Positions 11,501 to 22,911 are shown, counted from the stretch's first letter. The stretch: DNA of 64,000 nt from Zea mays (GCF_902167145.1 NC_050098.1:37132501-37196500); one strand, 5' to 3'. Numbers and translations: made by a program. The notes: generated by a model not told the origin, from the sequence alone.

Positions 11501-14500
11501 TCAGCGACCACCACCAGGGCTTGAACTGCCAACACTTGTAGAAGTCTGAGTTCGCATAATGGTATCCGGAGGGAATACCCCTTTTGGCAAGATTGCTCCA
11601 ACAGGTTCAGGTGCCGCCACTGGTGATGCTACTTGGTTGATAGATGGATCTTTGGTTGAGATATATTCTGGGGAAGATGGAGATGGAGCCAACGTCGCAA
11701 CAGAGAAGCCCATAGGGTAGGGAGCAATTGGCATGTCAGATAGGGGTAAAGCAGATGAACTGTAGCCTAGTGTACCCATTGGGTGATCATATTTGCATGC
11801 AATTCCATATCTGCAATATCCATTTTGGGCATAGTACGTGCAAGGCTGAGCACCCTGTACATTTTAGATAACATAGTAAGATTGAGTAATAAACTACAAG
11901 AGTTTTTTTTTTCAAAAACAAATTAGAATCTACATGATCAGCACAATTTTTCTTCACATGTAAAAAAGAAACATAACATCCTACATGCTTGAACTCAACT
12001 GTAGCTTCCAGCGGCAGTAGGCAATCATGCAGGGGGGGGGGGGGGGGGGGGTTGTCAAAGGATGTGTGTATGGATTCAGTGAGAGGTATCAATCTCTAGG
12101 TCATTACAAACTCATACTGGATTTCATCCCTATAATCCGTCAATAAGAAATTGCAGTATGCAACTAAACATCAACAACATGCAAAAACGAAACTAAAGGA
12201 AACAAATTTAATTGCGAGGAGTACACACTTCTACAATATATGGGACATATTGCAGGTACAATAGGCCCCACTAAATCTGTTTGCTTTATTGAACTGAGCA
12301 CCTTAGTTAGACAGGGAAGTAGTAACCTTGAGTTAGTGCAACACGGATACACTTGGTGAAAAAAACAAATAGTTTGTATCAAAATTTATATCTTTTTTTG
12401 TTGTTCTCCATAACAAGAAGTATCATGATTCAAAGCAACTAACAAAGTAGAAATTGGTTGGTTATTGTTATGATCAAACTTCATTGAATTTACACCTTAC
12501 ATAGTTTATGATACCTGCCACAGTGAGTCATTGTATAGCACTTCATTATCATAGGAAAGACAAAAAAAACTCTATAACCTCCATTAGTTAAAAAACAATA
12601 TCTAGCTGATAAGAACTAATCATCAATGGAAAGAGCCGAATTGTACCTTGCATTTGCTCTATATGGCTCACAAAAAGGGAATTTTTAAAGAAACAAACAA
12701 AAGCCAATTTGTACCTTAATCAAGCAAATAATTTTGCAAGAAAAAAAATGTGATAGTGAATCCTGATAAGTGATAAGTCAAGCATGATTACACATTAATA
12801 CTGTTGTGTGCATGTATAATAAAAGCTTATAAATACCAGAGTACTCTAAGAGCACGATCACTGTCGTTCTCACATGGGCTACGGCTCCGTTGTGTATGAG
12901 TGGAGCAGACGTTCATGGGTTTTCTTGACCTTTGCTCATAGAAAAGGAACTAAGATACTAAACTCGATAGTCATTCATCTGGATAGAAAAACATGGATAC
13001 TCCTATAGACTATTAGACAAATTATCTTCAAGATTTTTTATGAATAATGTATGCATTTTTAGTACCTATAATGGTAAGGAGGCGTGGATTGATAAGCTTG
13101 ATTTGTCTGGATTTGCTAAAACTATGAATTAAACGATTACTGGACAATAGTGATTAACATGACATATTACTGAATTAGTCCCATCAATACATACATAACG
13201 AGTTCTGGATGCTCACCGGACGAAGCGGAAGGCAGAGATGACTGAACATGTAATTGGACTTAGAAGTGCTCCAATCTTGAGGATGGTTATATTTACATGT
13301 AGTTCCGAATTTGCAATCTCCAGTCCTCATATAATATTGACACTCAGGCTGCCCTGGTCTCTCAGGAAATCCATGTTCTTGATGATTATTGCTCGATTGT
13401 CCAGTTGAGGAAGAGTATGGCAAGTATGTACCACCATAAGCAATTGCAGTGGAAGATCCATGGTGTCCTATACCATATAATGGTCCAGCTTGAATAGTTT
13501 GTTGTGCTCCACCTGATGCTACATGATTTACCGGTGCCTGCATCAAACAAAAGAGTTAAAACTTGGCGGAGAATAGTCCCTCGCTCTTTTAGGTAACAAA
13601 ATATTTTCCTTAGTTTCCTCCCTATTGTTGGAATATAATATAAGTGAATTGTCCACCTGCTCCTATCAGCTTAAACTTTTGTGTTGAATTGATTGGTGCA
13701 TGCACCTTAATATGGTATCATAACTAGATGTCACGACTTCGAATCCTAGTTAGCATAATTAAAATAAAATAATTGTTGCTCGCTGCTATTCCACGTCAGA
13801 GACCTAAGAGAGGCTTGACGTGAGGGGGAGTGTTAGAAATATAATATAAGTAAATTGTCCACCTCCTCCTATCAGCTTAAGCTTTTGGGTTGAATTGGTT
13901 GGTGCATGCAACTTAATACCTATTAATTATCAAACAAGTCAACTTTATTGCCCTACATTATTTATTTTCTTGACAATGCCAAGAAATTTCAGGTACATAC
14001 TTGAATGTCTTTCAGATCTTGCCTAGACAATGATCAACTGAGAATCTTAAGACTAACTCATAAAAGGGCTTGATCGTTTGCTTTATATTGCCTCTGTTCC
14101 AAATTATAAGACATTTTGGCTTTTCTAGATATGTTTTGCTTTTGCTACGCATTTAAATATACACTATGTCTAGATACATATAAAAGGAATACATCTAGAA
14201 AAGATAAAACATCTTATAATTTGGAATAGAGGGAGTATCTTCATATAAGCTTCTTGCTAGGAACCTTTTCTTCTATCAAAATAAAGCATTTTGTCCAGAT
14301 TATTTACCGGATAAGGGCTCCATCCTTGCAATGGAACCATTCCAGATGGGAGCACCATTGGAGTGTATGAGCCTGCTATATATGATCCAGGAACTGCGGG
14401 TGACCTTCCCATTTGCCAATTTGAAGCATATGTAAGGGGGGAGGGCACAGATGCTGATTGTAATGCTGGATATATGCCAGGGGTTACCGGAATACCACCA

Positions 14501-16688
14501 AATTCTGGATGATGAAATTTACATGTAGAACCAAACTTGCATTGCCCAGTCTTCATATAGTAGGAGCATTCTTTCTCACCCTGCATTTCATTAATGTAAA
14601 TTTTTTCCCAAAAACAGTTAAAAATGTTACAAAGAAGCACATCCATAGGAGAATTCTCATACCGGGCGTAGAGGGAATCCATTGTTGTTTAATATAACAG
14701 ATTGCACAGATCCATCTTGCTTAGGATGGTGATATTTGCAATTGGAACCAAATTTACAAGTCCCAGTCTTCAAATAATACTATAGAAAAACAAAAGAACA
14801 GGTGGTAAAGCACCAACATTAACAAGTCAGGCATGAATGTTTATTTTCCTTTTATATTTGTGCACCCTGCATACCCATGGACAAGCAGCAGTACATGCTA
14901 CACTGGGAGCATGCAAATAGTGTGCAGGAGTTGCCAGGTTAATGCTTCAATGTCTGATTGATGCCCAGATTTCTATAGATGATTGTTAAATCATGTGTGA
15001 AGGTGTTAATGTACCTCACATACAGGTTGCCCTTGTCGTTCTGGAAAGTATTGTGCTGCTCCATTCTTGGCACCTCCACCAAACTAATATTTTTGAAATA
15101 AATTTTAAAGAAACTATTTGTCAGATTGGCATTTCAGGGAATTTTGTAAATTTATGCACTAGGAATCTATTAGAAAACATGAGCAATTGGCAACTAGAGA
15201 TTCGGTTGCAGCAGGCCTCAAATATCCTAAATCATTTAGGATTAGCAAATGGGAACAGAAGCTGACTTGCAGGTGTTAAATGCAAATAATGAGTAATAGC
15301 AGCACTCCAAGTTGTGATTATTTGAAAGCATAACAGGCCATAAAGCATCTAATCCAGAAAACACTCAAGATTAAAAAATAATAACTTGAAGCTACCAAAT
15401 ACAGCAGCATTTTGTTAATACAAATCTTGGATACAAAGATGACCTCCCCTACTTTTCACATTGAACACAGGAACAAAGAAAAAAACTACAAAATGGGAGA
15501 AGAAAAGTAAGTTGTTATGTTGTATCATGGCTTGTCAGGAACTCAGGATCACCATAACAACATCTAAATGGAAATCAGGGGCTCAGCAATTGGCTTCCTA
15601 TACTAGCCATTTGCCCGTGCTTTTTGCTACGTTTTTTATATATCATATAAATAAATATTGAGATATTCATTCAAATATAATTATTGTTTAATTCTAAACA
15701 CTAAGATATATGTAGTCGGTGGTTAGCCACAAATTTCTAGAGTAGGGGTGTGTCTTTAAATGCTCGTTTTGCACTATTTTTATATAATTATTGTTTATTT
15801 CTAAACACAAAGGTACGTGTGGTCTGGTGGTGCCTGTGCAGGCAGTAGCTGAGCGTGGGGCCAACATGACACGATGCCGAGACGGGGACGCGTGGGGCGG
15901 GTCCCGTGTGTCAGCGCGGGGTGAAACCGTGGTAGCACCAGGTGACCACCTTCTGTTCTTAATAGTAGTAGGGATTTATTTGGAAGCCAATAGAGATAAA
16001 CTAGTAGTAAATTTATTTAAAGCAAACAAGAAAGAGAAACAATTGTCTCAACCATAAAAGAAAGCAAGCTCAAAAATGCAGTTGCTAGCGATACGGTGCA
16101 TAACACGCTATGAACGAACCACATTACTCAAATTAATAGTTTCTACGGTTCGATCCTCACGATAGTTGAAACAGTAACTACCTCAACCACACTGCGAATC
16201 TACCCGAAACGGAACAATTCGCCGATAGCAGCAAGCAGCTCGGACGCGGACACGGATCAGATCGGGGAGAGTGAAGGCTTCTGGACGCGACGCGCTCACC
16301 TCAGTGCCGCCACGATCGCGAGGGTGGTTGTAGCGGCAGCGCTCCCCGAAGCCGCAGGCGCCCGTGCGGAGGTAGTAGCCACAGTCCGCCTCGCCAGGCC
16401 GCTCTGGAAGCCACGTGTCCGCCTCCTCCCCAGCCCCCAGCTCCCCGTCCTCCCCCTCCCCGCCGCCGTCCAGCCCCAGCCTCAGCATCGGCCCTGCAAC
16501 AGCCACGCGGTCACACCCGGGAACCCACCAGAGATCCGGTGCGGCCGTACGCCCGGCCGGAGATCTGAACGACACCGAGAAACCGTTAGGCAGGCAGTAC
16601 CTTCGAGGCCGGTGCCCGGGCTTGCGCTGCCGCCCTCTGCTCCTCCTGCTGCAGCAGCGGCGGCCTCCTCGGTGTGCGGCGGCTCCAT
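11501..16688 (-). CDS. five-finger CCCH zinc-finger protein (ZFN-like), seven coding exons
   Basis: Exons (minus strand): 16688-16601, 16493-16300, 15083-15015, 14779-14663, 14580-14308, 13537-13217, 11854-11501. All introns are GT-AG and all phases agree, giving 471 residues with TGA at 11503-11501. Five C-x8-C-x5-C-x3-H fingers lie at residues 67-86, 116-135, 161-180, 313-332 and 359-378, in the 3+2 arrangement of the plant ZFN-like CCCH family; finger 2 spans the exon 3/4 junction. Between fingers 3 and 4 is a P/S/G/Y-rich linker; the tail is rich in P, S and T. Family members bind RNA or DNA in the nucleus or cytoplasm; the target here is unknown. The start MEPPHTEE begins an acidic, Ala/Gly-rich N-terminus. 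No lesion is seen, so the gene is probably functional despite several transposons in its introns. Confidence 0.9.
12032..12051. repeat. run of 20 G in the last intron
   Basis: An uninterrupted run of 20 guanines on the plus strand, hence 20 C in the pre-mRNA of the CCCH gene, in the intron between 13217 and 11854. The exact length may be affected by sequencing slippage. Confidence 0.9.
13626..13918 (+). mobile_element. SMART/TRIM-type miniature LTR element in an intron
   Basis: Only 293 bp. Left LTR (13626-13712, TGTTGGAATATAATATAAG) and right LTR (13831-13918, TGTTAGAAATATAATATAAG) are near-identical, each about 87 bp. A Met-type PBS TGGTATCATAAC follows the left LTR (13713), and a polypurine tract GTGAGGGGGAG precedes the right one. 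CCTAT is duplicated exactly on both sides (13621-13625, 13919-13923). The size and signals match the SMART elements described in grasses. It lies antisense to the CCCH gene in the intron between exons 5 and 6 and encodes nothing. Confidence 0.85.
14088..14235. mobile_element. Stowaway-like MITE in an intron
   Basis: About 148 bp with inverted ends CTCTGTTCCAAATTATAAGA and CTTATAATTTGGAATAGAGG, flanked by TA. The right end GAGGGAG is the Stowaway signature; the left end is slightly decayed. It sits in the same intron as the SMART-type element. Confidence 0.8.
15603..15974 (-). mobile_element. small non-autonomous Helitron in an intron
   Basis: On the minus strand the 3' end reads CGTAGCAAAAAGCACGGGCA, six bases, then CTAG followed by T, close to the maize Helitron 3' pattern. 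The 5' end reads TCCCTACTACTATTAAG preceded by A, one change from the usual TCTCTACTA type. Insertion between A and T is as expected. The 372-bp element lies in the intron between exons 2 and 3 of the CCCH gene, in the gene's orientation. It contains two tRNA-like (A-box) segments near 15712 and 15812. Confidence 0.7.
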
Positions 16689-16920
16689 GGCGTCGCGGGC
16701 GGCGGGGAGGGAACAGGGAAGCTTCACGAGGCGGCGATCGGTAGGGCGATCGGAGTGGGAGGAGGAGATCGGGCTGTTTTTCTCTCTCTCGTTTCCTCTG
16801 GTGTGGCAGGTCACTGCTCCTGCCCCTTCTTTGTCTCTATTTTTCCGCTGCCTGTGTCTCGCAGTCTCGCTCGTGTCGCGTGTGCACCTGTTCGGAATAT
16901 ACACAGAGGGGTAGGTGTTC
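16689..16920 (-). promoter_or_regulatory. 5' UTR and proximal promoter of the CCCH gene
   Basis: GC-rich sequence with a GA/CT tract (near 16781-16795) directly upstream of the ATG at 16688. A weak TATA-like TGTATATTCC lies near 16900. Open frames here are by-products of GC-rich composition. The transcription start was not determined. Confidence 0.4.
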
Positions 16921-18364
16921 GTTTCACTTTCCTTTTAATTTTTCCGACGGAAGGTTTGTTTATTTTTTCGGTCCTGTGCCTTTGCTGCTGGACCACGCTT
17001 GAGGTAGCTTAGCTAAGCTATCTAGGGGGCGGATTTATGGTGGTTTTCGTTGGTTAGTTGAGATAACGGTTGGAGTTAAGACTGTTGTAATAGCACTTGA
17101 GGGCCAAGTTACGTTGCTTGTTGACTCGTGATCTCCATGGATTTTTTTAACATGGGAATCTGACTTTTATACGTAATTGGTTTCACTATCGCCAAGGTAA
17201 GTGAAATGTGACGTCTCTACCACATAAGAGCACATATAGATAGACTGCCTTATTCAGTTATTTGACATAGCTTTACTACTAATTTCAAGTTATTTGAAGT
17301 TCTTTTTTGCCAAGCAAATCCTTTCAAAACAGATTCAATCTGGGGCGAGCCTCATTGGATTCAATGCTATTCAATTGAATACCATTGAAAATAGGAAATA
17401 CATAGAAAATAGAAAATAAATTAAATAAATGATGTTATCTTAATTTGGGCCAAAGTATCTCCTTCATACCTCTCACACCCAGCCAACTCAATAGATTGTC
17501 GTGGCACGTAAGGCCTAATGAAGTAACATAGCACACAATAGTACATCGCAACAACAACAAAAAATATCCAAACCCTATTGTCAGGGGGGCGAAGGGCCCA
17601 ATTATGGCTAGGTCCAAACCATACCTAGTTGAAAAAGGCATTTAACTGAGAAATGTGATAATGGACACAAATCATATAATTCACAAGTCGCCTTTTAAGC
17701 ACAATTTCCTATGTCTCCAAGACGTATCTAGTAAAATTATCGGTATGATTTTGTATTATGTATTATTTACCGCACATATGTTTCTTAGCAATTTATTCTC
17801 ATTTTAGACAATGTTCTACTTCTATATATGTTATGCATTTTTATTCTACAATTTAATTGGTTATGTGCTACATACTATACAGCGTAGAGCCGTACCTAAT
17901 TTTTTCTTCGTCCTCTGTTTGTGTGTTTTACCTTTTCTATCTTAGTTACCTGCTAGTTGGTAGGAACAAAACCTAGGTTACATAAATCTGTTTGCAGTAA
18001 AGATAGCAACAATTATACAAAACCATAGTTACACATATCAACACTTGGTTATCCGCTTATGTTTTGTTTAAGACAAAAAGTTGGAGAGCTAGATTAGTGA
18101 AAAAATAGTTATCCTAATTTACCCCTCTAGACATTCACATTCTTTTCGGTGATCTAATAGACATACTCTACGGTATTAAGACTCACTAACCGCTCATCTA
18201 GCAATCCTTCCTCAAGTGTCATTTGTATCTTAGTGTCTTGCTACGGCAAGGACCAACAAATCCTTTTCTTAGATTGACCCTAGGCCTCGTGCATGTCCTT
18301 ACCTTTGGAGTGTGTGCAACCCGGACATAGAGATGCACATGTGATTGGTGGAACTAATTTGTTG
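16921..18364. other. intergenic, no gene seen
   Basis: AT-rich sequence without a recognisable protein frame, repeat with defined ends or RNA gene. Distal promoter elements of the CCCH gene could lie here. Confidence 0.4.
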
Positions 18365-18600
18365 TTTGGTTTTTCCCAATTAAAATTTAGTCTCTGTCAC
18401 ATCGAATATTTAAATAATAATTATATATATTAAATATAGTCAAATTATAAATTTAATTACATAGATGACGACTAGAAGACGAGACAGATTTATTAAACCT
18501 AATTAATCCTATATTTAATATTCATAACTATTATCTAAATATTTGATGTGACATGAACTAAACTAAATAAAACTTTAGTCAATAGAACCAAACACTCCTT
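18365..18600. mobile_element. decayed MITE with GTTTGGTT ends
   Basis: Long imperfect inverted repeat: the left arm TTAAAATTTAGTCTCTGTCA with CACATCGAATATTTAAATAA pairs with the right arm TTATCTAAATATTTGATGTG and ACTAAATAAAACTTTAGTC. The outer ends are GTTTGGTT and AACCAAACACTCC followed by TTA. Ends are approximate. Confidence 0.6.
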
Positions 18601-19328
18601 AACTTTTCACCATGGAGCATGCGGTGTTTGAAAGAAGAGATATTTGTTGGTGGATGTGATTTTGGGAAGAGGTGATATAACAGATAAAGGGTAAGAAAGA
18701 AGGATGGCATTATAATCATTTTATTATTTTGTCCCTTCTCTGAAGTTGTTTTGGTAGATGTCTAAAGCAACTTTACATTTACCGAGAAGATGGTAGATCT
18801 CCGACTGTACCACAAATGGAGTGGTAATAAGATGGAACGGGGCGGAGCCGACTCCCACCATGATGGATCACGAACCGTCCGAAACAAACAAAAGCAACAG
18901 TGTTGGGTTGCGGTGGGAACAGTTACGGACCAAAATAAACCCAACCAAGCAGCTGTTTAGTGCTTTTACATACCAATATATTTTATTATATTGGTTCCAT
19001 AGTAACGCACGGGCATATACTATTCGGAGATCCAAAATTTTCAGAACCTAATAAACAGACCAAATAGACCGAACGTCCAACCCTCTCAGCCCTAGTTTAA
19101 AATGTTGCTTTCATTGAATGGTTGAAATTCAGTCGCGGCTATATCAAGCAAGGGCACTACTTTGTTAGCAACAGAAGAAAAAGCACTTTATAGCCTACAT
19201 TCTGAAAGCACATGTGCTTGCATGCACGGACATGATGGAGCCGCCGTTTTTGAGAGCAGAAAGTCAACTGATCCCATGATGATGGTCACTAAAAAAACTT
19301 AGGGTAAACGACATTATTAGATTAAGAT
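18601..19328. other. intergenic with a Helitron-like 3' end
   Basis: No gene. At 18983-19013 the plus strand reads TAGTAACGCACGGGCATATA and then CTAT, resembling a Helitron 3' end with the final CTAG changed. No partner 5' end was found. Confidence 0.35.
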
Positions 19329-19336
19329 CTTAGACA

Positions 19337-20001
19337 CAGTGCCGGTCCTGACATTTTAGAGGCCCGGGACAAGACTTATAATGGAGGCCCTTGATAATAT
19401 TAATTATTACACATAATTATAGTGCATATATATATATATTGTTAATAAATATTTATGTATATTTGAAAACGTTGTTCATATTAAATACAAAGTAACTAAA
19501 ATATAATATAACATCTCGTAGAAAAATGGGGTATATATGTGTCCAGATGACTCAAAAGAAGGTTACCTCGAACAATGATCAAATAGATGTAATACGTTGT
19601 GAGATCAATCGATTATGTCATGTTAGTTTCGTGTTCGCTATGTAGGGAAAGACAAAAGTGCTGTCGTACCTAATGTCTTGTGTTGGCTACCGAGAGGAGA
19701 GGGTACGACCGCCTGTCTGTTTGCGACTAGACAGATAGGCCTGAGACTAAGAAGTACTACTACTAGAATATAGAAATCAAGATTAATGGGTTACGTCTAA
19801 TTCTTCTTGCTGGTTGTTGCCGTGTTGTTGACTTATAATTAGGTCTTTAAAAGTTTTGTAGAGCTAACAGACATATATATATACAATATACGCTATATGG
19901 CTATATATATATATACTGTTATTTAGTAACTAAAGTGAGGCCCCATTAATTTGGGGGCCCTGGTCGGGGGCACTGCTCGACCCCCGCCAGGGCCGGCACT
20001 G
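19337..20001. mobile_element. non-autonomous hAT element with 8-bp target duplication
   Basis: The 665-bp element starts CAGTGCCGGTCCTGAC and ends with the reverse complement of CAGTGCCGGCCCTGGC. CTTAGACA is repeated exactly on both sides (19329-19336 and 20002-20009), the 8-bp duplication typical of hAT transposases. The interior is AT-rich with no transposase motif, so it needed a transposase in trans. Confidence 0.9.
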
Positions 20002-20191
20002 CTTAGACATGTGCTTTGGCGTGAGACAAATGAGTTATTTTAAAAAAATAGCTAGAAAATTCGCTTATACGGAGTCAAATCTAGGACCTGTTACTCGGAT
20101 CAATTAACTAACTCAATTAGAGGTCCTTTTATATTCGACGGTGACCATAGTAGGAAATAATTTGAAGCGAATATAAACAGTGCGTCGTCAC

Positions 20192-20897
20192 TAAGAGCAT
20201 CTCCAACAACAAACCTTAAAATAGAGTCCTAAAATATGAAATAGGGTCGTATTTAGAATGTTTAGGGTCTCAAAAGAAATGTTTAATCCAACAGTCAGAC
20301 CTTAAATAATGCTATTTAAAAAATAAATCATGTTATTGGAAAATAAATGGTTGGAGATTAATTGGAAACGATGATAGAGCTCGAGTATATAAGAGCATCT
20401 CCAAGAGAGGCTCTAAACATGGTCCTATTTTAAATATAGGGCTCAAAATCATAAAACATTCTTCCAACAACGGCCTTATTTTATAAAATTTCATCAAATG
20501 GTTATAGAGCTCGGTCCCTCGGGTCCTAAATATAGTACCCATATACTGGAGCCCTATTCTCATTTCCACTTAATCTCCAACCATTTATTTCCTAATATTA
20601 TAATTTATTTCCTAAATAGCATTATTTAAGGTCTGACTATTGGAGTAAACATTTCTTTTGAGACCCTAAACATTCTAAATATGGTCCTATTTCAAATTTT
20701 AGGACTCTATTTTAGGGTTTGTTGTTGGAGATGCTCTAAGGTATTATATTTAGGATCCGAGAAACCGAGTTCTATAATTATTTGATGAAATTTTATAAAA
20801 TAAAGCCGTTGTTGGAAGAGTGTTTTATGGTTTTGAACCTTATATTTAAAATAAAATCATGTTTAGAATCTCTCTTTTAGACGCCTTAAGGACGTCT
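20192..20897. repeat. two interlocked long inverted repeats of the GAGCATCTCCAA MITE family
   Basis: Palindrome A has arms at about 20192-20372 and 20572-20738 (28 exact bases pair between 20257-20284 and 20647-20674). Palindrome B has arms at about 20390-20545 and 20741-20897. The order is A-left, B-left, A-right, B-right, so neither is nested in the other. Terminal motif TAAGAGCATCTCCAA begins both left arms and GGAGATGCTCTAA ends A. No ORF. A further start of the same type follows at 20898. Confidence 0.85.
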
Positions 20898-21079
20898 CCA
20901 ACGACGACTCAAATAGCTACCACAAATTATATTTTATTTTGTACTGATGAAAGAGATTGGTTAAAATATCGTCGCTAGTTTGGACTTAAACAGCAAGCTC
21001 GCACGAAGTTCAAGAAATCTACTGTCTCCGACTCCGTGGTCCCTTTTTTCTTCTAGTGTTTTCTTCTATTCTTTATATA

Positions 21080-22060
21080 CTAGGTCAGTACCCGTGCGTT
21101 GCAACGGGAACATATAATATCATGATAACTTATATACAAAATGTGTCTTATATTGTTATAAGAAAATATTTCATAATCCATTTGTGATCCTAGCCATACA
21201 TAAATTTTGTTATTTTAATTTAGTTGTTTCACTACTACATTGCAACCATCAGTATCATGCAGACTTCAATATATGTCATGATTTGCATGGTCTCATTATT
21301 GGAGAGCACGTGCCACACCTGCCGGTAGAAGTTCCGTCGTACATCATTAGTCATCAGGCACGCACCACCATACACGCTTGCTTAAACAAAAAATGCAAGT
21401 GTGTGTTTGCGAAGAGAATTAAAGGCAGGCCGGCACAAAAGGTACCCCGACGATGGCGAGTGGTCATTGTTGTCGGTCCACCTCTGCTCACCTCCGGTGT
21501 CGAGATGACGCCACAATCCTTGATATAATAGTCGTCGAACGCGCGCGATATGGTGAGTACCGATCACTCTTGGCTGGGTTGCCAAATGAAGTGCACCCCG
21601 GGCTCATCAGCGAGGTAGTACACCTGATCGTTGCACTGCCGGATGTGCTACTCCTCTACATACATCTTGTTCAAGGACACTCACACAACAACAACAATGG
21701 TCGTCATTCCAGCGCACAAGAATTCATGGCCAGTCAGTAGCGACTTACGTGGCAGGTTAGGCTTCAGATGGATGATGAGCTATACGGCGTGATGGCGTCG
21801 TCGTAGATTGTGATGCCCAGAACAACCCGAGAGTCGTCGACATTGGCGACGACCATGAGGTCCCCATGTTTGACGATGGACAGCGCGGTGCAGCCGCTCT
21901 GGACCACGTCCAAGCGGCGGCTGCGCCGGAGCTTGCTGTACACAGCGGCGTATGGGCCATGTAGGACTGCTTCCAGAGGTCGAACTCGCAGTCGCCAAGT
22001 TTCTTCTCGTCGTCGGTGAGCGATGCCAACGCGAGCGCCTCGTGCTAGTGGTGTTTGTTC
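21080..22060 (-). mobile_element. Helitron (3' end clear) carrying a PP2C gene piece
   Basis: On the minus strand the 3' end is a GC hairpin CCCGTTGCAACGCACGGG, then TACTGA, CCTAG and a following T, an exact fit to the maize Helitron 3' consensus. The 5' end was not found with confidence, so the upper limit given is only that of the captured gene fragment. A degenerate candidate TCTATTATAG lies near 22360. No Rep/helicase sequence is present, so it is non-autonomous. Confidence 0.7.
21496..22060 (-). pseudogene. captured protein phosphatase 2C fragment
   Basis: Minus-strand pieces match the plant PP2C core in order: FDLWKQSY, RRSRRLDVVQSGCTALSIV, HGDLMVVANVDDSRVVLG, KPNLP, then after a 93-bp stretch QCNDQVYYLADEPGVH and SRAFDDYYIKDCGVIS. 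In PP2Cs, VVANVGDSR and SRAFGD are conserved core segments; here both Gly are Asp. The 93-bp stretch (21748-21656) has GT and AG ends and looks like an original intron, so the piece was taken from genomic DNA. Frames differ between pieces and stops occur. N- and C-terminal parts are missing. It cannot be an active phosphatase. Confidence 0.75.
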
Positions 22061-22274
22061 GGGGTTTCCAAGTAAGAAACATGAATTCATCTTTGGCATT
22101 GGTTTATGAAAATAATTTATAAGTTAGATCCATGGAAAAATATTACGAAGAATAAATGTTACACATGCAAAAAAAGTATTTAAGTTGAAAACATTATTCA
22201 AACAAAAGAAATTGCATGCAAGGCTCTTCTTTAAATACTACTCCCTCAATCCAAAAATATAATTTAATAATCTC

Positions 22275-22680
22275 AGTGATACTTATCTACTACTACACAT
22301 TGTGCAAGGGTAGCAGGTGGGCTTCGGAAGAGATGTATTATATATTTTTACTATAATAGATGTAGATATAAACACACATGTGGTGTAGTGGTAGCTACAA
22401 ACACATTTATTTGAGAGGTCGTGGGTTCGAATCCCCTTGGAGTCTGTTTTTTTAATTTAATTTTAGCTAGGCGTGGGATGCACGTGGGAATGAGAATAGG
22501 CTTTGTGGGAGGGGGAATGAGAAAGACACGTGATAGCCGGGAATGGAAATGTGAATGGGCTTTGCAGGGAGGGAGAATGAGAAAGACAGACAGCTGGGAA
22601 TGGGAATGGGCTTTGCAGTGAGGACGGAATGGGAATGGCAGAACACGGAATGTGACAGCCTACCCCTTACTGTCTTAATA
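22275..22680 (-). mobile_element. Helitron-like relic with a tRNA-like module
   Basis: A degenerate Helitron-type 3' end may lie near 22279. About 100 bp inside it are A-box and B-box sequences like those in the relics at 15603 and 29660. The right boundary near 22680 rests only on weak similarity (TTAATA plus preceding bases) to the 15974 end. G/A-rich repeats (GGGAATGAGAAAGAC) occupy 22480-22640. No ORF of note. Confidence 0.35.
22381..22434 (+). other. tRNA-like A-box and B-box (pol III type)
   Basis: TGGTGTAGTGGTAGC (22381-22395) resembles an A-box, and GGTTCGAATCC (22424-22434) fits the B-box consensus, at tRNA-like spacing. No cloverleaf acceptor stem is seen, so this is a tRNA-derived segment, either a SINE head or part of a Helitron. 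Confidence 0.55.
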
Positions 22681-22911
22681 TCTTTATATATTCTCTGCTA
22701 GCGATTTGTATGTCCGTTGAAGACACCCTAATCACCTCCCTCATGCGGAAAATAGAAGATCCCGTTTCTGCAGATCAATCCAGAAGATCATGGACGAGGA
22801 TAGAAAAAAGTTATCGTCTACGAGCGTGTCCAAATCTGGGTAACCTCTCTTTTTCGCGAGCTGCTCGAACCGGACTATTTTCGATGACGCGACTAATGGA
22901 AGCAGATTTTC

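Noticed and set aside
16324..16914. Long plus- and minus-strand frames over the CCCH gene's first exon and promoter
   Set aside because: GC-rich shadows of exon 1, exon 2 and the 5' UTR; only the spliced minus-strand frame carries the conserved CCCH fingers.
18983..19013. A Helitron ending at 19013
   Set aside because: The final CTAG reads CTAT and no 5' end was found upstream; kept only as a note.
22381..22434. A true tRNA gene
   Set aside because: A-box and B-box are present but no acceptor stem or anticodon arm forms; related degenerate copies occur in two other Helitron-like relics.
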